Shown here: positions 20,287 to 29,257 of the stretch, in pieces | Position numbering within the stretch: position 1 is the first letter of the stretch | How the letters are laid out: each line of letters starts with the position of its first letter | DNA from: Aurantiochytrium sp. KH105 | Lineage: Eukaryota > Sar > Bigyra > Thraustochytrida > Thraustochytriidae | Assembly (NCBI GenBank): GCA_003116975.1 | Contig: BGKB01000030.1 | Span: forward strand, 3,399 to 67,398 | Direction of reading: 5' to 3' | DNA length: 64,000 nt | Notes under the pieces: model-generated | What the model saw: the letters and a program-made list of their open reading frames with translations, nothing else | What the model was told of the DNA's origin: nothing | The model's database searches: none | Made by a program: the position numbers and the translations under genes

Positions 20287-23200
20287 TTATGTATCTCGTG
20301 CATCGAGCTCGGGTGCCGCAATCATGACCGGCTCGTTCTGACTACGCCGCGGAAGGGAGCGACACCGTGTCAAATGCTGGATTTCTTCGATGGAACGCGG
20401 CGTATTGTTCAAGTCCATCCCTGTACGAACCCAGTGCTTCAAAAGATCCTGAAGACCCCAAATCGAAGAATTTGCGCCAATGCGAACAGGATCCGCCATA
20501 CGATTGCCAAAGAGATCAGTCCACGACAAACTAAAGCGACGCGAGTTTCGCTTCAGTCGCTCAAAAGACAGCTCTTTGGCCGCTTCAAGACGCATCTGGC
20601 GCTGCCATTCTGACCAATGCGACAGCCACGTCTCGAAAGCCTCGCCATGACCAGTAATTTGCAGCGCCTCGTCACGTGCCGCATTCAACTCCTCATCCGT
20701 CACAAGCACAAAGTGCGGAAACAGCTGGTCTGCGGCTGGCACAGGTAAATTGAGTTCACCTGCGAGGACCACCTCAAAGCGCAAAAAGATGACCACTTCA
20801 TCCACAGGACGCTGGAAAGAGTCCACCTTCATTTGAGCATGTCGCTGCACAACCTGCAGTCGCGCAATGCCCACCGCGAGCTCGCGCAGAGCCTCGCGAT
20901 TACCGCGTGCATTTACCGTTCGCACAATCACGGCCATTTGGTTCAATGCCTGAATCGGTTTGTCGCCACACGCATCGACACTGTCGCCCATGCGTGTGAG
21001 GAGCTCGTCGCGAGCATCCTCCTCATCCACGAGGAGCCTCAATACATCTACGACTCGCCTTGCCAGCGACTCACGCAGATCCTCGCGCTTGTACTCCTTG
21101 GCCACCGTCAGCTTGCTCAAAAAGAGGAGCACGCCCCGAAGGCTGATTTTTGGCACCACGTTCTCGACTTCGGAAGCCAGCTGCTGAGACTGGGCGAGAA
21201 TCTGAGCCTCCTCCTCCTCCTCCTCCTCCTTCCCATGCCCGTTGTCGGCGACTTCCTCGTTCTCTACATGGCCCGCATTTTCCTCGGCCATTTCCCTGTT
21301 CTCCTCGTCAGCGATTTCAGCAGCGAGAGCGGCGTCGGCGTCAATGTCGACCATCGTGGTGGCAGCTTCCTCTTCTTCTTCTTCTTCTTCTTCTTCTTCT
21401 TCTTCGACGACAACAGCTTCTTCGGGCTCAGGCTCGGCGAGATGCACATCCTCCGACACAGACTCTTCATCCTCGGAAGATTCGACACCGGCGCTCTGCA
21501 GCGCCGACGCTCCAGCCTTTGCAAACCAAAACATCACAGCAGTGCGTAAATTCGTAAAGTTACGCTCTGGCGACGCGTTCGGGCGCGTTACGAGCAAATT
21601 CACCGACGACGCCGCCTCTTGCCGCAGCTCGACGATGCGGTCTTCGAAGATGGACGTTCCCGTTAGATCAATCGTGTGCCGCCCTCCCGAAGGCGTCGGC
21701 CCCCACCGCAAAATTGAGGAAGGCAAGCTTGAGATGCCAATGCATTCCGTGAGAAACAGCGAGACACCAACATACATTTCTGCGGGGAGCACTTCAATGG
21801 AAGCACAGCCAAAGCAATCGAGGTCCCCGCCAACATAGAGTTCATCTGGGAGGGCAGATAACGACACGCACATTGCAAACGAGCAGTTCTGGTACACGGT
21901 CAGTTGCGATCCTGCAGTCCAAAGCGCCGAGCAACCGCTGCAGTCCAAATGTCCAGCCACCTCGAGCTCCTCGGGTAGCGCCGCGAGAGAGGTGGCGTTA
22001 ACGAGCGAGAGGTCGCTCTGCACGCGCAGCTTCGAGGGCAACGAAGCCAACAACACGCAGCCATTGGCGAGGATCGACTTGCCGACCGCGAGGTCGTCTG
22101 GAATCATGCGCAGTTTGCGACATCCTGTAATGTTCAAGAGACCTTCCACGCGCAAGCCAGAAGGCAGACTTTCCAGGTCGTTGTGGCAAAGAATGAGATC
22201 CCCCTTGATGCGCAAATTGTCCGGCAAACTCGTTACTTTGGTGTTCGAAAGATCGATCGAGTACACCGAGCTCCAGGGCAGCTGAATTCTCTCCAGCAAC
22301 GTGCAGCCCCGAAGCGAAATGTGGCCATCGATCGCCAAGTTCGCCGGAAGCTCGACAATCTTGAGATTTTCTGCCAAGAGGTCCCCGCGCACGCGACCGC
22401 GCGACGGAAGCCGGGAGATAGCTGTCCCGCGCAGGTCAAGGTCCCATCCGATATCGAGTTCCACGTCAAGCGTCTCCAGCGACGAGCACCCGTGCAGCGT
22501 AAAAACGCCCGCCGTTTTGACAACCCGCGGGAGTTGCGTGAGGGCAGTGCACCAACTCAGACTCAAGTCAAGGCCCGTTTGCACATTGTTTCCCAGGCGT
22601 TCCAATGCCGTGCATCGAGACAATGAGAGAGACCGCCCCACATATACATCGTCCAGGGCCTTGAGCGAAACTGCTTCGTGTAGATTCAGATCGCCCTCCA
22701 CTTGCAGATGAGAGCCCACGCGCTCGAGCTTTGGGCATCCGACCGCCGATACTGTGCCCAATGCATGGAAATTGTCCGGAAGAAGCGTCGCCAACTCAAC
22801 GCAGCGATCCGCGAGAATGTCCTTACCCACGCGCAAGTCTCCGTCGAGGCGCTCAAGCTTTGGACACTGCGAGACGCGCAAAGACTGCGTCACACGAAGC
22901 GGCGACGGCAGGGCCTCAATCACGCTCGAAACAATCTCAAGGTCTCCGTTCACTGTGCACAATGACGCCGGCAAATACTCGATATCGCACAAAATCTCGA
23001 CGTTGCCATCCACCTGAATGTCGTCTGGGAGCCGAGTCAATGGGCAGCTCGACACGCGCAGCAAGCCGTCCACGTGTAGACCGCTCGGCAAATCCGACAG
23101 CGAAGTCCCCACGATGTGCAGTGAGCTCACCTTCCAGTTCTCTGGAAGCTCGCGAAATTTGTAACAGTTTCGAATCAACACACCGCCATTTACCTTGACG

Positions 23201-24759
23201 TTGCTACCGAATCGCTCGAACGAGTGGCAATACTCAATGTTGAGCGAGCCCTTGAGGTCAATGTCATCAATATCCTTGATGCGCGAGCACGACTGCAAGA
23301 CGAGGGCCGACCCCACTTGGAGACCGCGGAGCTCGCGTCGCCCGTGGCATCGAACCAGCTCGACCTTTCCATCCACGATTGTGCCGCGCGGGAGACTGGC
23401 CGAACAGGACATTAACAGCAGGTGCGTTCCCACGTGCAAGGGGCCTTCGATCTCCCGCAACGACGACCCCAAGCGCAGCGTTCCATCCACACGCAAGGGC
23501 GGCAAGCACTCGAGCGAAAAGATCTCGAGATCCAGGCTCCCGCCCACGTGCAAGTGCCGCGGAAAGTCGTCGCCAAAGGTCCATTCATCGACCAACAGAG
23601 TGCCTCCCAGCGAGAAGCCTTCGCAAAGGTTAAAACCGTCACAGTCCGCGATGTCCAGGTCCCCATTGAGGACAACATCCTCGGGCAGCTCGCGCACCTT
23701 GGAATATCGCAGCGTGAGGCGGCCATCAACCTGGAGCCCGCCGGGAAGCGCTTCGAGCGACTCGCAGCGCTTGAGGTCTAGATTGCCGCGAATGTGCATG
23801 TTGTCGGGAAGCGCCGTCAACGACTTACAGGAAGCAAGAACGAGGTTCGTCAACACCTCCATTCGCAGTGGGAGGCGCTCCAACGCCTCGCAGCGTTTTA
23901 AAACGAGCGAGCCGCTTACGTGCAGCTCCTCGCAGATCTCGCGCAAACGTACACAACGCTCAGCAGCAAGATCCCCGTCAACATGGAGCCTTGCAGGCAA
24001 CTTGCGAAGTCTGCTCGAGAAAGCAATGTTCAATTTGCCGTGCACGCAGAGATCCTCGGGAAGCTTTGTCAGCTTGGATGAGCTCAAATTAACATTGGCA
24101 AAGAGCTCAAGCGGGCCGTCCGGTAGACTTGTCAGCGCTTCTAGCGACAGGTTTAGGTCTTCGCCGCGAGACCACTTTCTCGCGGCTGCGGCAATTGAGC
24201 GTCGCGCTTTCCAGTCATCCACGCCGTAATCTTCCAGGTCCCATTCGCGAACGCTTTTGAATTTGGCAAAGGTGTCGAGCTGATGCTTGTTCACCAAGTC
24301 TGAAATGAACGGCAAGGCCTCGGAGATCAGCCGTAACTGTTCGATAATATAGACTTTCTCATCAAACTCTTCGGGTTCACGTGTGCACCGGACCAGATCT
24401 GCAGCAAGCCATGAGCGCCGTTCTTGTTCTTCGAGGTTTACGCCCTCTTCCTCATTCGCCCAGGCTTCGATATTTGCCTCCATTTGCGCGCGCGCATCTT
24501 CTTGCCGCGCTGCCTCCTCCTCTAATTCCTTGGCGGCGACGGCGGCGGCAGCGTCTGCGTCGTCAGTCTGATTTCCTTGTAGTTCTTCTTCTTCTTCTTC
24601 CTCTACATCTTCGAGCGGCAAGAGCTCGAGAACTTGGCTCTCTTCCCCGTCGTCGCCCTCGTCCCCGTCCTCGTCTTCGGCGCGACGGCTGTTGCTGCTA
24701 CCTACGCTGCGCGCGAGGCTCTCTCGTACGTGCGCCACGCGTTGCGACAGTCGCTTCAT
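20287..24759 (-). CDS. SAM-like/LRR/NEL-domain E3 ubiquitin ligase (IpaH/SspH-type) in a eukaryote
   Basis: The 1490-residue protein has four parts: an acidic N-terminus; a SAM-like segment at about residues 150-195 (WDLEDYGVDDWKARRSI); about 40 leucine-rich repeats of 20-22 residues (about 200-1080), each near L-P-x-x-L-x-V-x-G-x-L-x-L-x-x-C; and an acidic linker with a long Glu run near 1120. The C-terminus matches the NEL domain of bacterial IpaH/SspH/SlrP ligases: CGD with Cys1264 and Asp1266, then VDEVVIFLRFEVVLAGEL, a VTDEEL block and FETWLSHWSEW, in the NEL order. NEL enzymes load ubiquitin on the Cys of CxD and modify targets chosen by their LRR. The ORF also opens from a GTG at 24942, but the first ATG is at 24759. 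There are no introns. A DPVR...LLKHWV tail recalls part of a U-box. No signal peptide or TM is seen, so a cytosolic role is likely. Target unknown. Confidence 0.85.
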   Translation of the reverse strand: MKRLSQRVAHVRESLARSVGSSNSRRAEDEDGDEGDDGEESQVLELLPLEDVEEEEEEELQGNQTDDADAAAAVAAKELEEEAARQEDARAQMEANIEAWANEEEGVNLEEQERRSWLAADLVRCTREPEEFDEKVYIIEQLRLISEALPFISDLVNKHQLDTFAKFKSVREWDLEDYGVDDWKARRSIAAAARKWSRGEDLNLSLEALTSLPDGPLELFANVNLSSSKLTKLPEDLCVHGKLNIAFSSRLRKLPARLHVDGDLAAERCVRLREICEELHVSGSLVLKRCEALERLPLRMEVLTNLVLASCKSLTALPDNMHIRGNLDLKRCESLEALPGGLQVDGRLTLRYSKVRELPEDVVLNGDLDIADCDGFNLCEGFSLGGTLLVDEWTFGDDFPRHLHVGGSLDLEIFSLECLPPLRVDGTLRLGSSLREIEGPLHVGTHLLLMSCSASLPRGTIVDGKVELVRCHGRRELRGLQVGSALVLQSCSRIKDIDDIDLKGSLNIEYCHSFERFGSNVKVNGGVLIRNCYKFRELPENWKVSSLHIVGTSLSDLPSGLHVDGLLRVSSCPLTRLPDDIQVDGNVEILCDIEYLPASLCTVNGDLEIVSSVIEALPSPLRVTQSLRVSQCPKLERLDGDLRVGKDILADRCVELATLLPDNFHALGTVSAVGCPKLERVGSHLQVEGDLNLHEAVSLKALDDVYVGRSLSLSRCTALERLGNNVQTGLDLSLSWCTALTQLPRVVKTAGVFTLHGCSSLETLDVELDIGWDLDLRGTAISRLPSRGRVRGDLLAENLKIVELPANLAIDGHISLRGCTLLERIQLPWSSVYSIDLSNTKVTSLPDNLRIKGDLILCHNDLESLPSGLRVEGLLNITGCRKLRMIPDDLAVGKSILANGCVLLASLPSKLRVQSDLSLVNATSLAALPEELEVAGHLDCSGCSALWTAGSQLTVYQNCSFAMCVSLSALPDELYVGGDLDCFGCASIEVLPAEMYVGVSLFLTECIGISSLPSSILRWGPTPSGGRHTIDLTGTSIFEDRIVELRQEAASSVNLLVTRPNASPERNFTNLRTAVMFWFAKAGASALQSAGVESSEDEESVSEDVHLAEPEPEEAVVVEEEEEEEEEEEEEAATTMVDIDADAALAAEIADEENREMAEENAGHVENEEVADNGHGKEEEEEEEAQILAQSQQLASEVENVVPKISLRGVLLFLSKLTVAKEYKREDLRESLARRVVDVLRLLVDEEDARDELLTRMGDSVDACGDKPIQALNQMAVIVRTVNARGNREALRELAVGIARLQVVQRHAQMKVDSFQRPVDEVVIFLRFEVVLAGELNLPVPAADQLFPHFVLVTDEELNAARDEALQITGHGEAFETWLSHWSEWQRQMRLEAAKELSFERLKRNSRRFSLSWTDLFGNRMADPVRIGANSSIWGLQDLLKHWVRTGMDLNNTPRSIEEIQHLTRCRSLPRRSQNEPVMIAAPELDARDT

Positions 24760-25874
24760 CCTCGAAATCTGCGTCGTCCGCACAATCCGCACGCTTCGCT
24801 CGCTCTGTGTCGGCCGCGGGCAGGCGTCGGCGTTTCTCTCCACGCGCCCCTCGCGACGCGTCGCCGCCGGGCCCCTCCGCCACCCGCCGCGACGAGTATG
24901 TACGCTCCCGGCCGCGCCTCGTTCGCGCCGCCTGACTTGCACTCGCTCGTCGGCCCAAGATAAGTATCGCCTCCACGGCTGGCCGCGCCTGCTGGACCGC
25001 CGCTCTCCGCGCGCGGCGTTCCGCGGCCTCCTTCCTCGCCGGTTCGCAGTCTGTCTGCGCGCTGTGCTCCTCCTCGAGCTCGAGCTCGACCTCGCCCTCG
25101 TCCTTGTGCTAGTCCTCCTCCGAGTCGTCCTCCTTCCCCACTCGCTTTTTCACAGTCAATGCTTGCTTGCTTGCTTTGCTTGCTAGCTTGCTTGTTTGTG
25201 CTTGCTTGTCGCGCCCTCGCACCGCACCGATTCCGTGCACAGGCGAGCACGCACCTGCGCGGAGACGCAGCAGCAGCTGCAGACGCTGGCAGCTCAGCTC
25301 CCGGCACGCGGAGCGGAGTCGTAGCGCGCCGCAGGCGACGACAACCGCGACTGCGAGGCGTCGCGCGGCGGCACGTGCACAGGCAGGAGCCGCGGCACGT
25401 GCAGGCGCAAGCCTAGACTTTCTCGTATCCAGGCCCTAGCGAGCCTAGCAAAGGTACGCCCCCGGGCGGAGCCCGCACCTCGCCTCGCCTCGCCTCGCCG
25501 CGCCGTCGCGACGCACGCTCACCAAGCCACCCGCCCGCGCGCCCTCCAGGCCGCCCGCCCGACCTCTCCCCCCGCACCGCCACCGCCTTCCCCGCGCTTC
25601 CGCCCGCCGCCGCCCAGCCGTGCATCTCCTCGCGCCGCTGTTGACAAAGACCTCCGGCGCGCTCCTGCCGAGATGGTAATCTGCGCAACCCCCCTTGGAC
25701 GCGGCCAAGACTCAGGATAAACTTCAATACGGATCTCGGCGGCGGCCGCCACCCACTCGCCGCGGCCAAATTGCGTTGCGCAGTCGCGGCCGCTGACTCC
25801 TGCAGAAAGCAAGCGGCAGCGGCCTGCAGACCGCCAACCCGAGCGAGACCGAGCAAGACGCCGAGCGCGCACAC

Positions 25875-25930
<56 letters not shown>

Positions 25931-25975
25931 GGAAGACCGGAGGCGGCGAACGGAGAGACAGGCAGGAGAGCAAGG
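24760..25975. promoter_or_regulatory. Divergent region between the NEL-ligase gene and COX17
   Basis: The two genes diverge, so both promoters should lie here. The stretch is GC-rich and has a CTCGTCC-rich block (about 25070-25135), GCTTGCTT runs (about 25155-25205), a GCAGCTGCAG motif near 25272, and CCTCGCCTCG repeats (about 25480-25500). Confidence 0.5.
25877..25930. repeat. (CAG)n in the probable COX17 5' UTR
   Basis: About 17 CAG triplets ending 46 bases upstream of the COX17 start codon, on the sense strand. Confidence 0.85.
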
Positions 25976-26401
25976 ATGTCGGAGCAGCAGGCGGCCCCCG
26001 CGCAGGAGAAGCCCAAGCCGGTACGTTGAGCGGAGCGGAGATGATTGCATGGCTCGCGGAGCGTCCTTCGGGAAATTGCACTCTGCGGGCGAGGCGAGGC
26101 GAGGCGAGGCGAGGCCGCAACGCACGGCAGTCGGACGCCACGGAAGGATTGAAGCAGCGGGACTGACGAGAAGAATTGGGTGCGTGCGATACACTGCTTT
26201 GCGCTGCGCCGCTGGGGCGAATGCTCCTCGACGACGGATGTCGCGCAGGTTTTGGGCAAGTCCGGCAAGAAGATTTGCTGCTCGTGCCCCGAGACGCGTA
26301 AGCCTCGCGATGAGTGCGTCGTCATGAACGGCGAGGATCAGTGCAAGGATCTCATCGAGGCGCACAATGCATGCCTTCGCGCGGAGGGCTTCAAGGTGTA
26401 A
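25976..26401 (+). CDS. COX17: COX17 copper chaperone, two exons (25976-26020, 26249-26401)
   Basis: Exon 2 encodes an unmistakable COX17 core: the copper-binding CCSC followed by the two CX9C pairs of a twin coiled-coil-helix-coiled-coil-helix protein, and LIEAHNACLRAEGFKV at the C-terminus. COX17 carries Cu(I) in the mitochondrial intermembrane space to SCO1 and COX11 for cytochrome c oxidase assembly, and its CX9C pairs are oxidised by the Mia40 relay. Exon 1 supplies 15 codons starting MSEQQAAP and ends at a GTACGT donor after a complete codon. The acceptor GCGCAG at 26248 restores the frame. The product is 65 residues, the family's normal size. Splice sites are inferred from frame and consensus. 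An unspliced frame from 26180 would lack a proper start. Confidence 0.9.
26021..26248 (+). other. GT-AG intron of COX17
   Basis: 228 bases, phase 0, donor GTACGT and acceptor GCGCAG. It contains an in-frame stop right after the donor (GTACGTTGA) and a CGAGG repeat at about 26090-26112. It is the only intron I can place with confidence in the window. Confidence 0.85.
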
Positions 26402-26853
26402 AGAATTCAAACTCTTGGCCTGCACGAGTTACTCCAACATTGTTAGAATCAGCACGAGTTTAAAAGCGCTCATGGTATAAACATCAAGAACTATGGCATC
26501 TTTTGCATACAATAGAAAGTGTCTTTCCTTGTCACCTGTCCTCTGCTTTCTTTGAAAAACGTGGAGACGGTCCAACACGAGGTTGTTCTATCGTCTTCAA
26601 CCAAAAGAAATCAAGTATGGCCAAAAAGGAAATGATATATCCTCTTCCTCCTTACAGCCTTATCCTTATCATCATCATCATCATCATCGTAATCATTGCC
26701 TTTAGGTAGCTTCATCGGTTAATACTATTGCAAGATACACTGGCCGTAGCGCATGCAGATGATAAACTGTATGAAGAAAAGTAAAAAGTAGAAAAACAAA
26801 AAGAAAAATGAGGGATATTTTCTTGAGTCAAGCCGCCTTTTGGGCTTTTTTTT
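26402..26853. other. Convergent 3' region of COX17 and the HDEL protein
   Basis: AT-rich with a short (ATC)n run at about 26668-26690. No gene seen. Confidence 0.5.
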
Positions 26854-28686
26854 TCAAAGCTCGTCATGCTCGTCATGGTCTGACAGAAAGATCTCCTCTC
26901 CTCCGACCTCGTCTTCGTCGTCCTCGTCCTCATCATCCTCGTCCTCGTTCTCATCTGCGAAAGGTGAGAAATTATCCTCTTCATCATCCTCGTCATCATT
27001 ATCATCGCCAACCATGGCATCGTCATTCTCGTCTTCTCCGTCTTCGAGGCCGGAAGGCATTGCGTATGCACCTGAAGCGCGTGCTTCTTCCTCCATCTCC
27101 TGACGGCGACGACGCTCCCACTCGCGATCGCTCGCCGCACGCGCAGTGCCCGATGACTTCGGCGACGATGACGATGAGGAAGCCCTCTTGAAAGACGACG
27201 ACGACGACGATGACGACGACTTCTTCGAGCGAGATGCTGACGCTATGATCTTGGAGAGCGATGGACGGTCCTTATAAGGCGCAAATGTACCGGACTGCGG
27301 GTCTCGAACAAAACTACGTACAGCGTCCACGAGTGCCTCGCTATCTTTAAGCAGCTTGGGCGGATGCACCGCTACAAACGTACCCTTGGACTTCTTGGAG
27401 CGCTTTGGCTTGCCACGAGCCGCAGACGCAGCGGCCACAGGTCCTCCGCGTTTCGCCCTGCTCAGTGACTCAACCTGCAGAGGACCGAGCGTTGCGGCCA
27501 TGTCAGCGTCAGGCATATCCCCAAACGCGAGGCGATCCACCAAAAGCGGCCGCGCCGCCGGCCAATCCAAAATGTAGCCCTGCGCATCGTGCTCGTTGTG
27601 GAACAGAAAGGCTAGCTTGGCTTGCTTTTCATGTGGATCGAGGCCTCGAGCCGCTGTGCGGCTTTGAATGGCATGCTTGCGAAAAGCGACCATGCGTTGT
27701 GCTGCCGTTGTTGCCTTACCGATCTCACCAAGACCAAGAGAAAGAGCAACGCCACTGGGAAATCGATCCGTGTCGGCCACTTTGTGCGGCGCGCGCAGTG
27801 ACTCCATCTCCATTGCCTTTTCCTGCTCTCTTGCAGCCTCAGCGGCTTCATTCTTGGGTGGACCGAGTTCCGGTGGGCCACTGTACACAAATTCGTTGCG
27901 CCGAAGAAGCACAAGCGACTCGTCTGCAAGTCCGACGCCCGTCCCGCTTCCCAAAGCTAGCGCAAATTCCTTGGTGTCTACCGTGGCAACGCGCAGAAAG
28001 CGGTGCTTGCGCGCGACACCAAGAAGGAGGGAGAGTTTGCTGCTTGCCAAGCGCTCTGTGCCTCCGTGTTTGAGTATGACTGCGCACACCTGGTATTTGA
28101 GGTCGAGGCACTCTTTGGCAAGGGCGCTATTGCTCTTGATTGTCGTAGCCTTGCCCTTGTCAGACCGCTCGAGAAGGCGGGCAAGCTTGTTGGCGTCAAG
28201 CTGCCGCGCGCCATCTTTAGATGAAGACCCTTGCACAGCCGATGTGAATGACTTGGCAGGAATTTGCTTGGCGGGGCGTCCATGGGCGGTCCACATGAGC
28301 ACGGGAAGGCCTTGCGCCTCGCGCTTTAGCTTGGCGAGCTTTTGCAAGGTGTTCCCGCTCGAGCCAAACTTTTCGCCGCAAGGCGCTCGGAGGACCCTCA
28401 CGTGCGACTTTCTGCCCAGCGCCACACGAAGTGTCTCTGCAAAGCTTTCTGCGCGCTGTTCCGCGTCTTCCTTCTTTTCGCGGCATATCGTCACGAACGG
28501 CTCGCCGCCAAAGAGCACGCGACGAAGCAAGCTCCCGTCCCGCGCAGGAAACAGCTCGGGGCCCACCACGGTTGATGCTGCACTCGCCATCTCCGTCAGC
28601 GCCACGCTGTAAAGCGCGACGAGAAGGACGGCCACTGTAGCAGCCCGGGCTATCTCAGTCCATGGTCGCACGCGACGCCGGGGCAT
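26854..28686 (-). CDS. ER-lumen acidic protein with C-terminal HDEL
   Basis: The 610-residue protein begins with a basic stretch and a hydrophobic segment (about residues 14-38), a signal peptide or anchor, and ends exactly in HDEL, the ER retrieval signal. Residues about 60-290 have alternating strand and helix character that could be a degenerate thioredoxin fold, but I see no CxxC pair. A Ser/Lys-rich segment (about 480-510) leads to a very acidic Asp/Glu tail (about 545-605) like the low-affinity calcium-binding tails of calreticulin-type lumenal proteins. A lumenal chaperone or calcium-buffer role is an inference from the signals and composition. I do not recognise the family. Confidence 0.75.
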   Translation of the reverse strand: MPRRRVRPWTEIARAATVAVLLVALYSVALTEMASAASTVVGPELFPARDGSLLRRVLFGGEPFVTICREKKEDAEQRAESFAETLRVALGRKSHVRVLRAPCGEKFGSSGNTLQKLAKLKREAQGLPVLMWTAHGRPAKQIPAKSFTSAVQGSSSKDGARQLDANKLARLLERSDKGKATTIKSNSALAKECLDLKYQVCAVILKHGGTERLASSKLSLLLGVARKHRFLRVATVDTKEFALALGSGTGVGLADESLVLLRRNEFVYSGPPELGPPKNEAAEAAREQEKAMEMESLRAPHKVADTDRFPSGVALSLGLGEIGKATTAAQRMVAFRKHAIQSRTAARGLDPHEKQAKLAFLFHNEHDAQGYILDWPAARPLLVDRLAFGDMPDADMAATLGPLQVESLSRAKRGGPVAAASAARGKPKRSKKSKGTFVAVHPPKLLKDSEALVDAVRSFVRDPQSGTFAPYKDRPSLSKIIASASRSKKSSSSSSSSSFKRASSSSSSPKSSGTARAASDREWERRRRQEMEEEARASGAYAMPSGLEDGEDENDDAMVGDDNDDEDDEEDNFSPFADENEDEDDEDEDDEDEVGGEEIFLSDHDEHDEL

Positions 28687-29257
28687 GCTCGCGCACGGCT
28701 ATCTGCTCCTCCGTCGTCTCTCGTCTTCTATTTCTGCAAAGCGTTTTGCGTTTTGCTCAGCTCTTGCCGATGGCGCCAGTCTTTGCCAATCCAAGTTCGC
28801 ATCCAGAATCTCAGCCTTTTGTTCGAAACTCAAGCCTGCGCACAAGATCCTTGCACGCAGACCATGAAGGCATTCTACAATTTGCTTCAAGGTTAGGATT
28901 GGCGCGTCTCGATAAAAAATTGTTAGAAATGTTCACTCTGAGAAAATGAGCAAACGACATTCGCATGCGGGTATACTAGGCCAGTCTGTACACGCGCACA
29001 CCTCGTTGTCGTTGAACAGCACGCCCACATCATCATGGGGACGTCTCGTTCGACAAACCATTCATCATCACCAAGAGCGTTTCCCAAGAAGTGAAGTGAA
29101 GTGAAGTGAAGTGAAGTGCGTTGCATTGGGGTAGCAGGGCTAGGCGTTTTCGTCGCGGTGTGCAAAGAAAAAGGAAAGTCTGTAAGAACACCAAGTCACG
29201 TATTCTTCCTCCGAAGACTGATGAGCTTATGAAATTGAGCGTTTCGGGACAATGTCT
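28687..29257. other. Intergenic between HDEL protein and cobalamin adenosyltransferase
   Basis: Upstream side of the HDEL gene. Holds a (GTGAA)n run at about 29091-29118. Short ORFs only; none supportable. Confidence 0.5.

Noticed and set aside
24760-24942. N-terminal extension of the LRR-NEL protein to 24942
   Set aside because: It would start at GTG, contains no ATG, and is Arg-rich GC leader sequence.
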